Below are positions 1 through 12,252 of a stretch of 64,000 nucleotides of DNA, one piece after another (the first letter of the stretch is position 1; every line of letters begins with the position of its first letter). The position numbers were made by a program, and so were the translations under genes. Below the pieces are notes generated by a model. That model had not been told where the DNA came from. It searched no databases and worked only from the letters and a program-made list of their open reading frames with translations. This DNA comes from Calocera cornea HHB12733 (lineage: Eukaryota > Basidiomycota > Dacrymycetes > Dacrymycetales > Dacrymycetaceae): positions 248,001 through 312,000 of the forward strand of contig KV423924.1 of assembly GCA_001632435.1 (NCBI GenBank), in the 5' to 3' direction.

Positions 1-197
1 GTAGAGCGCCAGGCCAAAGAGGTGGAGAGAGATCAAGAACAAAGAGAGGTAAGGAGGTGGGACTAAATAGCCTGGTTTACGCCGGGCTCCAGCAGGTCAC
101 CGCAGTCATGGTGGTCGCCGAGGACACAGATCGCTGGCGCAGCAGTGTAAGCGCGCGGCGGCGGCCAGACGGCTTCGACATGCCGACGGGACCCTGA
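1..197 (+). CDS. 3' end of an unidentified gene (partial, cut by window edge)
   Basis: The frame is open from base 1 and reads a charged, probably helical stretch (VERQAKEVERDQEQRE). It reaches a good splice donor (GAG|GTAAGG) near base 48. A 48-base intron with a CTAA branch-like site and a CAG acceptor near base 96 restores the same frame. The second segment contains VMVVAEDTDRWR and a basic tail ending MPTGP before TGA at 195-197. Phase-0 splicing that keeps both segments open, plus consensus splice sites, is the only support. I do not recognise the protein and only about 50 residues are visible. It could be a chance open frame. Confidence 0.4.
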   Translation, partial: RAPGQRGGERSRTKRGKEVGLNSLVYAGLQQVTAVMVVAEDTDRWRSSVSARRRPDGFDMPTGP

Positions 198-978
198 TCG
201 GCGGTGGCTGTCCGCTGTCATCGGGCTTCCCCCGTCCATCGTACGTTTTGCTTCTCGCCCACTTGCTCGGTACTTTACAGCTCTACGGCCTATTCAGTTC
301 AGGCCCGCTGGGCAGTACTCCACCTGCACCGCGGACAAAGGTCGATGCGTGTTCACATTGCCATGCACCAGGATCACAAGCGTGTCGCAATGGCACGACC
401 ATCAGGGTGCGCGTGCCAATCCGGGTATGGCCTCAGCAAACGGAAATAGCCTTGAGCCAATCAATGGCTCCACTCGGGTTCGCCTTTCTTCCTTCCATCT
501 GGGCTTAAAACCCGGCGAGTGAATTAGAAGACGCCTGCTAGTGAGCAACAGCCACAGGCCTTCCGTAAGACTCTGAGGGCTTTTGGGCTGGGGGAACTAC
601 GGAAAGCTTGGCAGAAGCGCTGTTTCCTTGGTCGCATCTCGACTACCACGTTTGTCAACCGGGTTTGCGTCTCAGTCAGGACCCGTCCAAACCCTTGAAG
701 GTGCGCCACAGCGTGTGGGTGCATGGGAATACATAGGTATTTAGTAGACTGCTTATGACGTTGGACAAGCAGCGGTATGAACTGTACGGCCGCCTTGGTG
801 GGAACAATATTAATTGCCAGTGGGGACAATGAAGATCCACGGCATGCGAGCCGAGGCGCTGACACGCGCGCGACTCACCCAGGGTCTCCTGGTGAACGGC
901 TCGTCCAAAGCTGCATATTGAGCGCACTTGGCCGCTCTGCGACTACAGCCCGTATCTCCCCTAGAGGTATCTCCAACA
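198..978. other. Intergenic region upstream of the helicase
   Basis: About 780 bases. Several overlapping open frames exist on both strands, but none has recognisable protein character or splice-linked continuation. I see no RNA gene. It presumably holds the terminator of the left-edge gene and the promoter of the helicase. Confidence 0.5.
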
Positions 979-3771
979 ATGCGCCGCAAGCAGCCACCAA
1001 CAGTGCCGCCGAACCCGGAGCAGCTGACCGCGTTCATAGCTCGCCAGCGGGAGCTGCTCCAGGCCGAACGCGATTCTGACATCGAGCGGACGTCACTCCT
1101 GTTCTCCAAGTGCTCGCCGAAGCTGCTGGAGCAGCGCGGACTTGCGCTGGGCGGGCTGGGAGTGGCGAGTGTGCAGCTTGGTCTTGGTGGGAAGAGGTAC
1201 GCTGTTGCAGGCTGGAGCGCCTTGTTTGTTGCTTACGTTCCGTTATCGCAGTCTGGTTGAGCTGGAACGACCGACAGCGTACCATACCTCACCGATCTTC
1301 CCGCCGCATACCTTCAGGTATGTGAACAATACGATCAGATTCACGGCGTCTCACTTCACTTGGTAGACCAGGGGACCTCGCCCGTATAGAACAACATGTC
1401 GCCTCAGCCGCACCCCGCAAGCCTGCCAAAGGCGGCAAGAAAGCGACCGGTGATGCAGGCGAGGGAGGCAAAGCGGTCGAGGGCGTCGTCTACCGGGTAT
1501 CGGATACCAAGATCGTCATCGCTGTGGATGGGGACCGAGGGAGTCAGGATGGAGAGGATCTTGATCTTCCGGATCGATGTCGCGTGTGAGCGTGTATGCG
1601 CTAGGTGGTGTTGCAATACTCTGACGATCTCGCAGACTGAAGTTGGCGAATACAGTCACATATGACCGGTGCGTGTATCATTTACTTACATCACATTCAT
1701 ATCTGATATTGGGATCAGCATGGACAAAGCTATCGATGCCCTCGAACGACTTGTCCTGCCGACCGACCCATCGTCCCACCCCGCCGTCCCTCGGCTCGTA
1801 GAGATCCTGCTTGGACTCTACCCCCCTTCCGCCTATGTCGCTGCTCCGGACCTGCAATACCTGGACCCGTCGCTCAATCCTAGTCAGCAGAAGGCTGTAA
1901 GGGCTGCCCTGGAAGCGCCAGAGATCTCGCTTATTCATGGACCTCCGGGGGTGAGCCTACCTTCGACCGCCGGCGGTGCTGTGAGGCTTACGAAAGGGCT
2001 CAGTAGACGGGCAAGACGCATACACTTGTCGAGATTATCCGTCAGCTAGTAGCAAAAGAGAAGAAGGTGCTTGTGTGCGGCGCTAGTAATTTGGCTGTCG
2101 GTGAGTCGTTTGGTAGATATCGTCAGAAGGCAGCTCATTGTTGGAACAGACAACTTGCTTGAGCGCCTGATACCTCATGGTATTCCTGTCACCCGACTCG
2201 GCCATCCGGCTCGTGTTCTCCAGAACTTGCAGTCCTCAACACTCGATGCTCAGACGGCCGCATCTGACGAGTCTCAGCTGGCAAAAGATGTCAAGACCGA
2301 CATAGAGACCACCATGAGTGCTCTGGCTGGGAAGGGCAAGGCGAGGATACGAGGCTCTGACAGGAAGAAGATGTGGAACGAGGTGAAGGAGTTGAGGAAA
2401 GAGTATCGAAAGCGTGAAGGTGGCGCTGTGAAGGCCGTTATGGGCAGAGCCAAGGTCGTCCTCAGCACCTGTCACGGAGCTGGTAGTCGACAGCTGTTCA
2501 ACTCTGACTTTGATGTGGTCATCATCGACGAGGTATGTCAACCATTGTACATCATCGAGAACGCGGCTGAGCAACACTCAGGCTACTCAAGCGTTGGAAG
2601 CTGTCTGCTGGATCCCAATTCTGAAAGCAAAGAAGCTGGTTCTTGCTGGTGATCCATTGCAGCTCCCACCCACTGTACTGTCACTTGACTCGAAGAGCAA
2701 GCCAAAGAAGGCGACGGCCAATGGGAAGGGCACGAAGGATAGCGAGACCAAAGCAGAGCCCCCAGGTGCACCGTTGGAAGAGGTGACCCTGCCAGAGTCG
2801 GACGACGAGGAGCTGAGCAATGGAAGCGATGATGAGGACGCAGGAGGAAAGCCCGCAGAGGACAAGGCCGTTGAGGCTGAGCCTGTGGCACCTCTGGACA
2901 CGAAGACTGAGCAGAAAGAGAACAAGAGGATCTGTCGGCTGCGCGCTCCACACTCGCTCGAGGTGACGCTATTCGATCGAGTGGAGCGAATGTTCCCCCG
3001 AGTGAAGAAGATGCTCACAATTCAATACCGGTAAGCTCGCTCATGCACTGTCCTGGTGCACATTTTGATGGTCTCTAGAATGCATGATACCATCTGCTCA
3101 TTTCCTTCCACAACGTTATACCGCTCCAAGCTAAAGTCTCACGAATCCGTTGCCACCCATCTGCTCAAGGATCTGCCTGCGGTATCGCAGGAAGACGAGT
3201 TCTCCGACATCGTCACGGTTCCGGTAGTGTTCTTCGACACTGCAGGATGCGAGTTCTTCGAGCGAAGTGAAGCCGACGGGCTCGGTGGTGGCTTGGATGA
3301 AGGCAGCAAGTCGAACGAAAACGAAGCGGCTGTTGTTCAACGATGGGTTCAAAAGCTGGTTCAAGCCGGAGTCTCGCCCGGGCAGATTGCCGTCATCACT
3401 CCGTGCGTCTTTATCCTTCTGATGTCCACATATCCCTCATTTCTTGAGATAGCTATCAAGCGCAAGTCACCTACCTCACTTCTCTCTTACGGGCCGATAT
3501 GCCGGAAATCGAGATTGGGACCGTTGATGGTATGCAGGGCCGGGAGAAAGAAGCGGTGGTGCTCAGCCTGGTTCGAAGCAACGATAAGCGCGAAGTAGGC
3601 TTCCTCAAGGAAAAGCGGCGGCTGAACGTTGCCATGACACGCCCACGACGTCATCTTTGTGTGGTGGGCGACTCGGAGACGGTAGCACAGGGTGGGCCAT
3701 ATTTGAAGAGCTGGATGCAGTGGTTGGAGCAGAATGCGGATGTGCGATACGCTGGGTTGGATGACCCTTGA
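979..3771 (+). CDS. SMUBP2/Hcs1-like superfamily 1 DNA/RNA helicase
   Basis: This is an Upf1-like SF1B helicase of the yeast Hcs1 / human IGHMBP2 type (5'-3' ATP-dependent unwinding; Hcs1 is linked to DNA polymerase alpha). The first ATG ([15 protein letters not shown]) opens exon 1. Short exons then give GDLARIE, a beta-barrel-like [15 protein letters not shown], and [19 protein letters not shown], typical of the SMUBP2 N-terminal domain. The catalytic core has the Q-motif-like NPSQQKAV and Walker A GPPGTGKT (split by an intron after GPPG). It also has ASNLAVDNLLERL, DVVIIDEATQALE (Walker B), [35 protein letters not shown] and [17 protein letters not shown]. An acidic low-complexity insert of about 85 residues follows GDPLQLPP. 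There are at least seven short introns. No R3H or zinc-finger domain is visible after the core, so it resembles Hcs1 more than full-length IGHMBP2. The family assignment is secure; exon edges are approximate. Confidence 0.9.
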
Positions 3772-4561
3772 CCGGATCATCCGGAGGTTCTATATCCTCG
3801 GACAAGAATACGTTTTCGATAACAATCAACCCTGAGGCACAAGGGCCAGTGAAGGAGTGTTGGAGCGAGTGCGTGGAGCGCGTGCGACCACATGGTTGGG
3901 AGACATCCCGTCCCCTTTCTGGATGGTCATCAGAGGACGATCGAAAAGCAGTCCGGGACGCGGAAAGCATGCCGGCGGGATAGAGCACGTACGTCTTTAA
4001 TTATGATGGTAATCACGACCGTGGATAAAAGAAACCACCCATCTGTGTAAAGTTAGAGTCTACAATGACGAGAAGGGCAGGCGGGAGTTAATTTCGTTTC
4101 GGACTACTACCAAAATCTGCAATTGACACCAAGACATGGTACAGCATGATGTATCGCTTGCCAAATTTCGAACAATCGCATGTACAAGTAGACAGTCCGA
4201 ACTCAAGGCGCGAGAATCCGTCTGCCAGCCATCCATCTGCTCTCCAAAGCGGGGAGTAGGCGAGAGACAGGATCTGAGTGGAAGGGTGTGCTCCTCACCG
4301 TCGTCGTCCAGCTGGCGATAAAGAGAGAGGACCGCGGGACGGACGGCCAATTCGGTTTGCAGCCCGGGACGGAAGCGAATTTTTGGGCTTGGTGGGCGAT
4401 CGGGTCCCTGGGCGGTCGATGATGGAGGCGCCCTGCTCGAGTCAGTTGTATTGCAATGTACACAACATGGAATAGAACCGGGTGTTCGCCTTCCCTCATT
4501 TATTTATCCTTATCCTTCCTTATAATCGCCTCCTCTCTGTATTCTTTTCACGTAATCGACC
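3772..4561. other. Intergenic region between helicase and NCS1 permease
   Basis: About 790 bases. I see no gene. A pyrimidine-rich tract with TCCTTCC-type repeats lies at about 4480-4550, just before the permease start, typical of a basidiomycete core promoter or 5' leader. Confidence 0.5.
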
Positions 4562-6349
4562 ATGGACGACAAGGCAATGCACATCGGCTGGAAGGAGCAG
4601 CAGATCGAGGAGGTCAAGCAGAGAGGCTTCCTGCACCGTCTGCTCCTGCACGGCGTCGAGACCCGGGGTGCGCGTTGTCGTCGCCGTCGGCTGTTTGAGC
4701 TCGCGCTCTAATCGCATATGGTATAGGCACCCAACCGGTAGCGTTGGAGGACCGGACAGACCCCCAGTTCAGCAAGGCGTTCTTCATCTGGTTATCGGCC
4801 AACAGCAACATCCTGTCGTTCTCGGCCGGCACACTCGGTCCGCTCTTCTACGGTCTTGGCCTACGAGACTCATGTCTCGTGATCCTGTTCTTCAATCTGC
4901 TATGCACGGCTATTCCTGCATACCTGTGAGTTCCCTCGCGGCATCGACCCCTTGCAAAGTACTCACGGTCGAGCCAGAGGGACGTTTGGTCCGCAGACCG
5001 GAATGCGGCAGATGGTGCAGGCGCGTTACACCTGGGGGTGAGTCCTTGCTCAAAGTTTCAACACGAGCCTTCCCTCACGGCTCCACAGCTACTGGCCCAT
5101 AGCACTTCCGTGCATCCTGAGCTTGGCGTCCATGATGGGATTCAACATCCTTAGTGCCATCCTCGGAGGACAAGCCTTGGCGAGCGTATCAGATGGCAAT
5201 GTCAGCTGGACGGTTGGGATCGTGATCATCTCAGTGCTCACCCTGGTGGTACGCCATGAGCCGCTCCTAGTCCAAGGGAGACGCTGACGTTCGTACAGCT
5301 GTCCTTCTGTGGGTACAAGGTCCTCCACTACTACGAGCGTTACGCCTGGATTCCCGTATGGATCGTCTACCTTGTGGTTATCGGCATAGGTGCAAAGTCA
5401 CTCTCTTCTCCACCACCAGCAGAGCCTGCGACCGCGGGTGGAGTGCTGACGTTCGGCGCGACCATCGCCGGATTTGTGATCACGTTCTGCTCGATGATGT
5501 CGGACTACACGGCATATATGCGCCCGGAGGTGTCGCGCTGGAAGGTGTTCTGGTACACCTATATTGGGCTACTGCTACCTATCGTACGTCTGCCCTGCGG
5601 TGCCATGTTGCGAGTGAAGCTGACCTTAAGTGCAGGTCATCATCCAGATCCTTGGCGCAGCCTTCATTATCGGGATGGGCAACGTTCCAGAATGGCAGGA
5701 CGCCTACAACGAGAACAGTGTTGGTGGTCTGCTCGAAGCTGTCCTGCGCCCAGCAGGCAACTTCGGTAAATTCCTCACCGTTCTCCTGGCACTGTCCGTC
5801 ACCGCCAACACCGCTCCAACGATTTACTCCTTCTGCCTGATCTTCCAGGTGTTCATCCCGCCTGCAGCACTGGTGCCCCGCTACGTGTTTTCCATTCTTG
5901 GATTCGCCATGTGAGCACATCCCCACGATATCTGATGACAGTCGTGCTGACCGTGCCACGTCAGCATGTTGCCCTTGGCGATTGTTGGCTCGCACTCGTT
6001 CTACGAGACGCTTTCCAACTTCCTGGGGCTCATCGGCTACTGGGCAGCCGCCTTTTGCGCCGCGATCATGACTGAACACATCGTCTTCCGCCGCAACAAC
6101 TTTGCGAACTACGATTCCAGCGCGTGGAACACGCCCAGCCGGCTGCCGAGCGGGATCCCCGCGCTCGCCGCTGGGGTGCTCAGCTTCGGCCTCGTCATCC
6201 CGTCCATGAACGAGGTGTGGTTCATCGGGCCCATCGCGCAAGCCATACCTGGGTACGGTGATATCGGATTCGAAGTTGCCTTCTTCATCACCCTCCTCCT
6301 CTACTTGCCTTTCCGGTGGCTCGAGATCCGCCTACGCGGATTCTCATAG
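4562..6349 (+). CDS. NCS1-family purine/cytosine permease (Fcy2-like)
   Basis: A nucleobase:cation symporter of the NCS1 family, Fcy2/Fcy21 subgroup, importing purines and cytosine across the plasma membrane. The start is the ATG in ACCATGG, giving MDDKAMHIGWKEQQIEE. The first intron ends near 4730 and the frame continues FSKAFFIWLSANSNILSFSA and GTLGPLFYGLGLRDS. This is the Fcy2 hallmark, with the W-x-S-x-N-x2 segment of TM1. Further hallmarks are FGPQTGMRQMVQARYTWG, MGFNILSAILGGQAL, SFCGYKVLHYYERYAW, the MMSDYTAYM segment in the middle and LIGYWAAAFCAAIMTEH near the end. Twelve membrane spans are expected; at least ten hydrophobic segments are visible. About six introns of 50-60 bases are needed. 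Substrate preference cannot be read from sequence. It is complete, with no broken exons seen. Confidence 0.9.
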
Positions 6350-7499
6350 AGACGTTCTGCGCGACATAGACTTTATTATGGCTATGTATCACTCTCATCT
6401 AGAACAGGGTATTTGGGACCATGCTGCTTTACTTGCGGTAGTTAATGCCACGAACATCGCGCTATATTTGGCATGGAGACATAGACTCGCTGCATCAAGA
6501 GACTGTCCGTAACAATACGATGCATCGCTCGACTTCGGGTAAGGAATTCTGATGCTGATCTCCAAAACCTGCTGAACGTGATGACGAGCTTGGATGATGA
6601 GTGGGGCGGTGTCAATTGGGCCAGCTACATCAGACGGCAGAGGAAAGAGTGGGCGTGAATCATGGGATCAATATTCCGAAACTACCGTTGTTGGATGTCG
6701 AAAGCATGGAGATGAGCGTGAAGGTGTCCAAGTGGACATTGATGACGTGTTAGATTGTTTAGGCGTGCCGATGGTCGCAGGCGACGCAGAGCAGCCCGTA
6801 GAATGGCTTGCCAGGCCTCGCACGGGCACCTAGCCCACTAATGCAAAACATGCCCGCCAGACAGCGAGTTCAACAGCGACGTTGTGCCGGCTGGTGTTTT
6901 CTCGCAAAACAGGCACTGGATTTGCTCTCTGATAGCTCCCAGATTAGCAGATCGAGGACACCGCCAAGCCTGATGCCCAGAAGTCAGACCAGGGCCGGCC
7001 TATACTACAATCAGCCCATTTTATTTAATAGTCGGGCAGCTTATCGCAGCGACCGCCCCGTGGTGGTGCGGGAATTACGAATGCAAACGTCACTACCGAT
7101 CCGATGTGGCTCACTGTTGTCGAATCCATTCAGCGGGCCCGGTCGGGAAGCGGGGTGTGGGAAGGGCGACAATCGCGCGTCGCACGGGTCGCGTTCGTCG
7201 TTGCCCTGGCCACGCCTGACGCCGTCCACCGCGTTTGCAGTCAATAGCGAGTCTTTGACTTTCGTCACCAGCATGCATTCTGCCGCTTGATGGGCTGTCA
7301 CGGTCGGCAACCGGGCCCTACCGACAGGCGTCGTATTTGAGCGGGTAGCCCGCCATCCTTGGACGATGGATCCCTCTCCCCACCTCCTCCCCTCTCCTTT
7401 CGCCCCCAGACCGACGTTGAGAGCCGGCCTCTCCTCCATTCCCTTCGTCTGACTGCGCATACCCGGCCTCTCTTTAATCTTAGAAGAACACCTCGGAAT
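6350..7499. other. Intergenic region upstream of NADPH oxidase
   Basis: About 1.15 kb with no supportable gene. A C/T-rich tract at about 7370-7405 (CTCCCCACCTCCTCCCCTCTCC) and a second pyrimidine-rich run at about 7425-7475 precede the oxidase start. They are the likely core promoter or 5' leader. Confidence 0.5.
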
Positions 7500-9366
7500 A
7501 TGTCTAACGAGCCAGCTGGCTTTCAGGGCTGGGTCAAGCGGGAATTCTTGACCCCGCGTCGCGCCATATTCAACTTCCTGTGGTACGGTACCCAGTGTTT
7601 CGTCTTCGCCTACGGGTGGTGGTCACAGGTTCGTGCATCGCATATACCCGCGTATATATCGCTGACCTGTTTGGCAGGAAACGAATGTGCGTCTGGCCGC
7701 TCTCAACGCTCTGACATATTCCGTATGGACGTCGCGAGGTGCCGGCCTGGTGCTGGCTCTCGATGGATTCATGATTCTGGTCCCTAGTGCGCAGCATCGG
7801 TCATCATTCTTCTCCACATAATTGATCTATCTATTCAGTGCTCCGCAACATCATCAAGCTTGTCCGACCCAAGCTCTCCTGGCTCTTCCCTGCCGATGAG
7901 AACATTTGGTTCCATCGCCAGGTCGCCTACTCGATGGCGTTCTGGGCGATGGTGCACACCACCGCACACTACGTGAACTTCATCAACGTCGAGCGCACGC
8001 AGGTCCGGCAAGAGGCTGCATGGCAGATCCACTACACTCAGGCGGGCGGCATCTCCGGTCATGTCATGCTCCTCATCATGGTGCTCATGTACACCACGGC
8101 GCACCACAAGATCCGCGCACAGTGCTTCGAGGTCTTCTGGTACACCCACCACCTCGCGTTCTTCTTCATGATCGGTCTGTACGCGCACGCCACGGGCTGC
8201 TTCGTGCGCGACAGCGTCGACCCGGACTACACCAACTACTTCCCGTTCTACAGCACAGACCACTGCCTCGGCTACGAGAGCTGGCGGTACACCATCTGGC
8301 CCGGCATCCTCTACTTCGGCGAGCGCATGTACCGCGAGTACCGTGGTCGTCGCGCGACCCAGCTCGACAAGGTCCTCATTCACCCCTCTGGTGCGATGGA
8401 GCTCCGTATCATCAAGAAGTCGTTCAGATACACCGCCGGCCAGTGGCTCTTCATCCAAGTCCCGGAGGTGTCCAAGTTCCAATGGCATCCGTTCACGATT
8501 ACCTCCGCGCCCGAAGATCCCTACATCTCCGTTCACATTCGCCAGGTTGGCGATTGGACGCAAGCCCTCGGCGAGCGCCTCGGTGCCGGCCCGAACGTTG
8601 TCGCCCAGATGACGAAGGCCGCGCTGAAGGCGAGTGACAAGGACGAGAAGAGCGCGCTGGAGTATGGGATGCCGACGCGTGGCGACTTTGTCGAGATCGA
8701 CGACAGCATGAACAACCGCGGCCTGCCTGTGGTCCGCATTGACGGTCCGTTCGGTGCTCCTGCAGAGGACGTCTTCGAATCCGAGGTCGCTGTCCTCGTC
8801 GGCGCCGGTATTGGCGTCACACCCTTCGCCAGTATCCTCAAGCACATCTGGTACCGCCAACGCCGTGGTAACCTCGGCGCGCTCCGCAGGGTCGAATTCA
8901 TCTGGGTCTGCCGTGACGCCTCCATCTTCGGCTGGTTCCAGAGCCTGCTGCAGGAGATTGAGGCCGCGCAGACCGATCCCAACTTCCTCCGCATCAACAT
9001 CTACATCACCCAAAAGGTCTCCCAGGACATTCTCTACAACATCGCGGTCAACGATGCGGGATCGGCGTACGATCCGCTCACCCTGCTCCGCAGCCGCACC
9101 ATGTTTGGTAGACCGGATTGGCAGTCCGTCTTCGGGCGCCTCAGGATGGCCATCGAGGGTGGACAATACCTGCCTGGCAGGGAATCGACCCTGAAGACGA
9201 GGGTTGGGACGTACTACTGCGGCGTAAGTCCTTCGCTCTCCTTTCTAGGCTCCCTTGTAGCTAATTCGTATTCCAGCCCAGCCCTCTCGCGAAGATTCTC
9301 AAGGAGGCTTCCCTGGCACAGAACTCGGAGACAATCAAGTTCACGTTCGCGAAGGAGCACTTCTAA
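7500..9366 (+). CDS. noxA: NADPH oxidase, NoxA/Nox1-type
   Basis: A membrane flavocytochrome that moves electrons from NADPH through FAD and two haems to oxygen, making superoxide. Fungal NoxA acts in hyphal differentiation and fruiting. Short exons encode MSNEPAGFQGWVKREFLTPR, then VRLAALNALTYSVWTSRGAG and a loop into LRNIIKLVRPKLSWLFP. The haem-ligand helices carry His pairs in FHRQVAYSMAFWAMVHTTAH and VFWYTHHLAFFFMIGLYAH. FAD binding is shown by HPFTITSAPEDPYISVHIRQ, and NADPH binding by GAGIGVTPFASILKHIWYR and the C-terminal TYYCGPSPLA. After the last intron (GGC|GTAAGT..CCAG) the protein ends FTFAKEHF, the characteristic Nox C-terminus, so it is full length at about 550 residues. There are no EF hands and no long N-terminal extension, which argues for NoxA rather than NoxB or NoxC. 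Confidence 0.93.
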
Positions 9367-9797
9367 GAGACAGGAACAACGCGGATGGTGTTTTCAATTG
9401 GGACTGCGCACCAACAGATGTAGTAGTAGTTAGGCTATCTCAGCCGGTTGGTCTGCGTAATGGACGTCGGTTCTTGCGCTATCTAGTTGCGAATCGGCAA
9501 TGGGATACACTGCATGCTTGAGGTCCTGTCATTGTGTGGAGTTCTGATAATTCTGAACCATGACGCGTCAATCAAGAGGTCGTACGGGGTTGTCAATTAC
9601 GCAATACGCGGCGCGATCATACTAACAACTCGATCGGGCAAGTGTATCAAAGGGTGCATGCAGGGTCATCGAATGCCCGTTCAGTTGAGCCTCGGTCCTG
9701 GATTTTCATCATGCCACTTCTGGAAATAACAGGAACTTCCACGGCTGAAAGAGTAATTGAGAACCGTATTGCCCCGAACAGAGTAGTTATTTATCAC
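9367..9797. other. Convergent 3' intergenic region
   Basis: About 430 bases between the convergent oxidase and zinc-finger genes. No gene or RNA is seen; presumably overlapping 3' untranslated sequence. Confidence 0.5.
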
Positions 9798-11706
9798 TTA
9801 CAACGGGCACAGCATGCCTTGAGGACAAACATGTCCTGTATCACGGTTAGGCCCAACTTGACAGACATACCTCCTCGGGGCCGCTTACCATTGATGCAGG
9901 TTTCATGAGTGTATGGACAGAGATCGTGAGTCCACAGCTCGCAACTGATCCTCTTGGCGAACTTGGTAAGCTCCATCACGGCATTCTTAGACAGTTCTAT
10001 GGGTCGCGGGTCAGACGCGTCCGACATCACACTTTCTACTCTCGAGAGCGCCCACCATAATCGTGTCCATATCTGCACGTATCCTTGGTACAGCCATCCC
10101 TCAAGTACTGAGCATAGCATGGCCTGGGCTCGAGATCTCTGATAGTCTGCGGCAGCTATCAGAATATTGCCCTGGACTGCACTCTCCATCTTACCGTGAT
10201 CAGGGGCTTCTTGACGGACTTGAAGGCCACAATTTGACCGGTAGTGCCATTGGTCCCGTTGCTGCCAGTTTTAGCGGCTGCCGAAAACGAAACGGACTTC
10301 GGAGCCTTCGTAGGGCTCACAGGCGAGTCGCTTCTACGCTGGGATTTCGAGAGCTTCTGGGCTAGAAATAGTCCTGGAATCTCTTTCATCCAATCGGCGA
10401 ACTCTTTCAGCTCTTGTGCTACGCATTCATATCCTGAATAGATCGCAAGCGTAAGTGCGGTCTGTACGGCGTCGAAGGACCGTTACCTTTCAGGAGCCGA
10501 ACTCGCGACATCTTTCCGTCGGTTCGCAGAGATCTCAGCATGGTGCTGTAACCATTGTCATGGGAAGCGCCCAGGATTACCATTTTGCACTCAGACAACC
10601 CCAAGTTGAAGGTAATAGCATCTTGAAGGTGCTTCAGTCTTGCAGCTTTGTACCCGTTTGGAAAGCGTACCTCGGATTTTGGCGTCGGCAGCTTCTTTGC
10701 CCCAGCCAACATCAACAACGGTGGTAGAGGTGTGTGCCGCCTGGAAGCCTTTCACTTGATGGAGGCATTAGTAAGAGACGTCGAAGCGAATGCAGACCAA
10801 TCGCGTACTCTGTCCAACAGGCGTCAGAACCATGCCAAGAGGAGACTAACTTGGGACTTACAAATGAATCGAAGTCTTCGGCCGTCACGATCTTGTCCTA
10901 TGCGCGATGTCAGTCAAAGTGCTTTGTTAAGAAGTACGCCATGTGATCGAACCTCCATCAAGGCCCTGCTCAGGCCAAGCTTGTTCAAAAACATGCAGAT
11001 CCGGACATGCGGTGTGGTGATGTCAAAGCGCTCTTTTAGGCCATTATGGAGCGCTAATGCTGCTTCTGTCCCTGGAGAGTATATGAGGTTCTCCACCCCT
11101 TGACAAGACGGCCGGTGACCTACCTCCTTCCGACCCTTTCTTCAAGTAGGTACTGTCAAACTACCACGACACCATTAGTTTTATGCGTCAGCGTATGTCC
11201 ACGAGGGACGTACGATCAATCCATCCCCATCGATCAGCACGATGGTGAAGGTCGAATCTGGAAACCATTCAGCTTCAGTTTGACGGAAAGCACGGAAGTC
11301 GGCCGTCTTCACCCAAAGACTGCGGCGAGCTTTGGGTCTCCACCTGCACCTTCAACCTTGCGAGATCATTGACCATTTTCGCATGAGCTGCCTCAATCGT
11401 TCCCTTATCCTGCGCCAGGGACAGGTTTTGGTCCAGCAAAATATTGTGGTCGACCTTCAATTTGTTCAATTCCTGCAAGTGTCGTCAAGCGCTGTATGCT
11501 TCTGTTCCGATCGTACATACCGTCCTAGTACCGACAAACAGGTCCTGCCACATCGCAGCTTGCTCAGACTCCGCCTTCAGCTGTTGCTCCAGCGTTGGTT
11601 TATCGCGCGCGGCAAGCGCCAAACTTGTGAACAAGGCTTTTAGAGACTTCTCTGCATCAGCATAATTGCTTTCCCAAGTAGCAAAGACGTTAGGCGGTGC
11701 GGCCAT
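9798..11706 (-). CDS. DUF7923 / CCCH zinc-finger protein, possibly frameshifted
   Basis: The start MAAPPNVFATWESNYADAEK leads into a coiled coil (KPTLEQQLKAESEQAAMWQ; LNKLKVDHNILLDQNLSLAQ). A NYN/PIN-like DUF7923 domain follows. It opens with FTIVLIDGDGLIFDSTYLKK and continues TEAALALHNGLKERF, VRICMFLNKLGLSRALM, DKIVTAEDFDSF and LGASHDNGYSTMLRSL. A Ser-rich linker (SQRRSDSPVSPTKAPKSVSF) precedes a C-terminal C-x7-C-x6-C-x3-H finger. This reads SCELWTHDLCPYTHETCI, then NGHVCPQGMLCPL after a final intron. The architecture matches fungal proteins annotated as CCCH zinc finger with DUF7923, probably RNA-binding; the exact function is unknown. Near 11100-11130 the frame from GSEGG to VENLIYSPG cannot be joined by a normal intron (only about 25 bases between plausible sites), so one frameshift is suspected beside a GGGG run. 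Confidence 0.7.
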
Positions 11707-12252
11707 GGTACCGTGTAGGAAATGGACAGATTGTCGCAAGAGAGAGAGATAACGCTGTGTGTGCTCGCCCCTTTGGCAGTAGCTGGTCAAGAGCAGACAA
11801 GAGTCGTCAGGCGGCCAAGGCCAGGAGCGAAGTGATGGACACGAGGCGAAGGGGCCAGAATATTCCGTCGCACTGGCGAACGCAATGACTCGCGACGCCA
11901 CGAAAAGGGGGGCGGGCCCGTGATCATGGCTCGTCTTGGATCCTGCATTGATGGGAAGTCGTGCTCTATTGGTCCAGCAGTCGTGTACGGTCGTGTAGGG
12001 TGTCTGAGCGGAATTTGGCAAATCCGGCCCTGAGCAAAGCGAGGCGCTGCGAGTACAAGGGCATCCCCCATGCACGTGCAACACACGAGGCAGGCAAAGG
12101 CACGCGTCTGCGGTTTGGTGCGGACTCTAGTCCAACATCACGTAAAACGGTCTCCAGACTTCAATGGATAATACATGAATTAACTTGGATACATAGGATG
12201 TCGGATAACACTAATACGCTACAACCCCCTGTTGCTGATCACCGCCCAACCT
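11707..12252. other. Intergenic region
   Basis: About 545 bases between two minus-strand genes. An antisense-looking open frame upstream of the zinc-finger start has no recognisable content. No RNA gene or repeat is seen. Confidence 0.45.

Noticed and set aside
7835..9166. 443-codon minus-strand frame opposite the NADPH oxidase
   Set aside because: Antisense shadow of the oxidase exon; no domains, biased Val/Asp/Glu composition.
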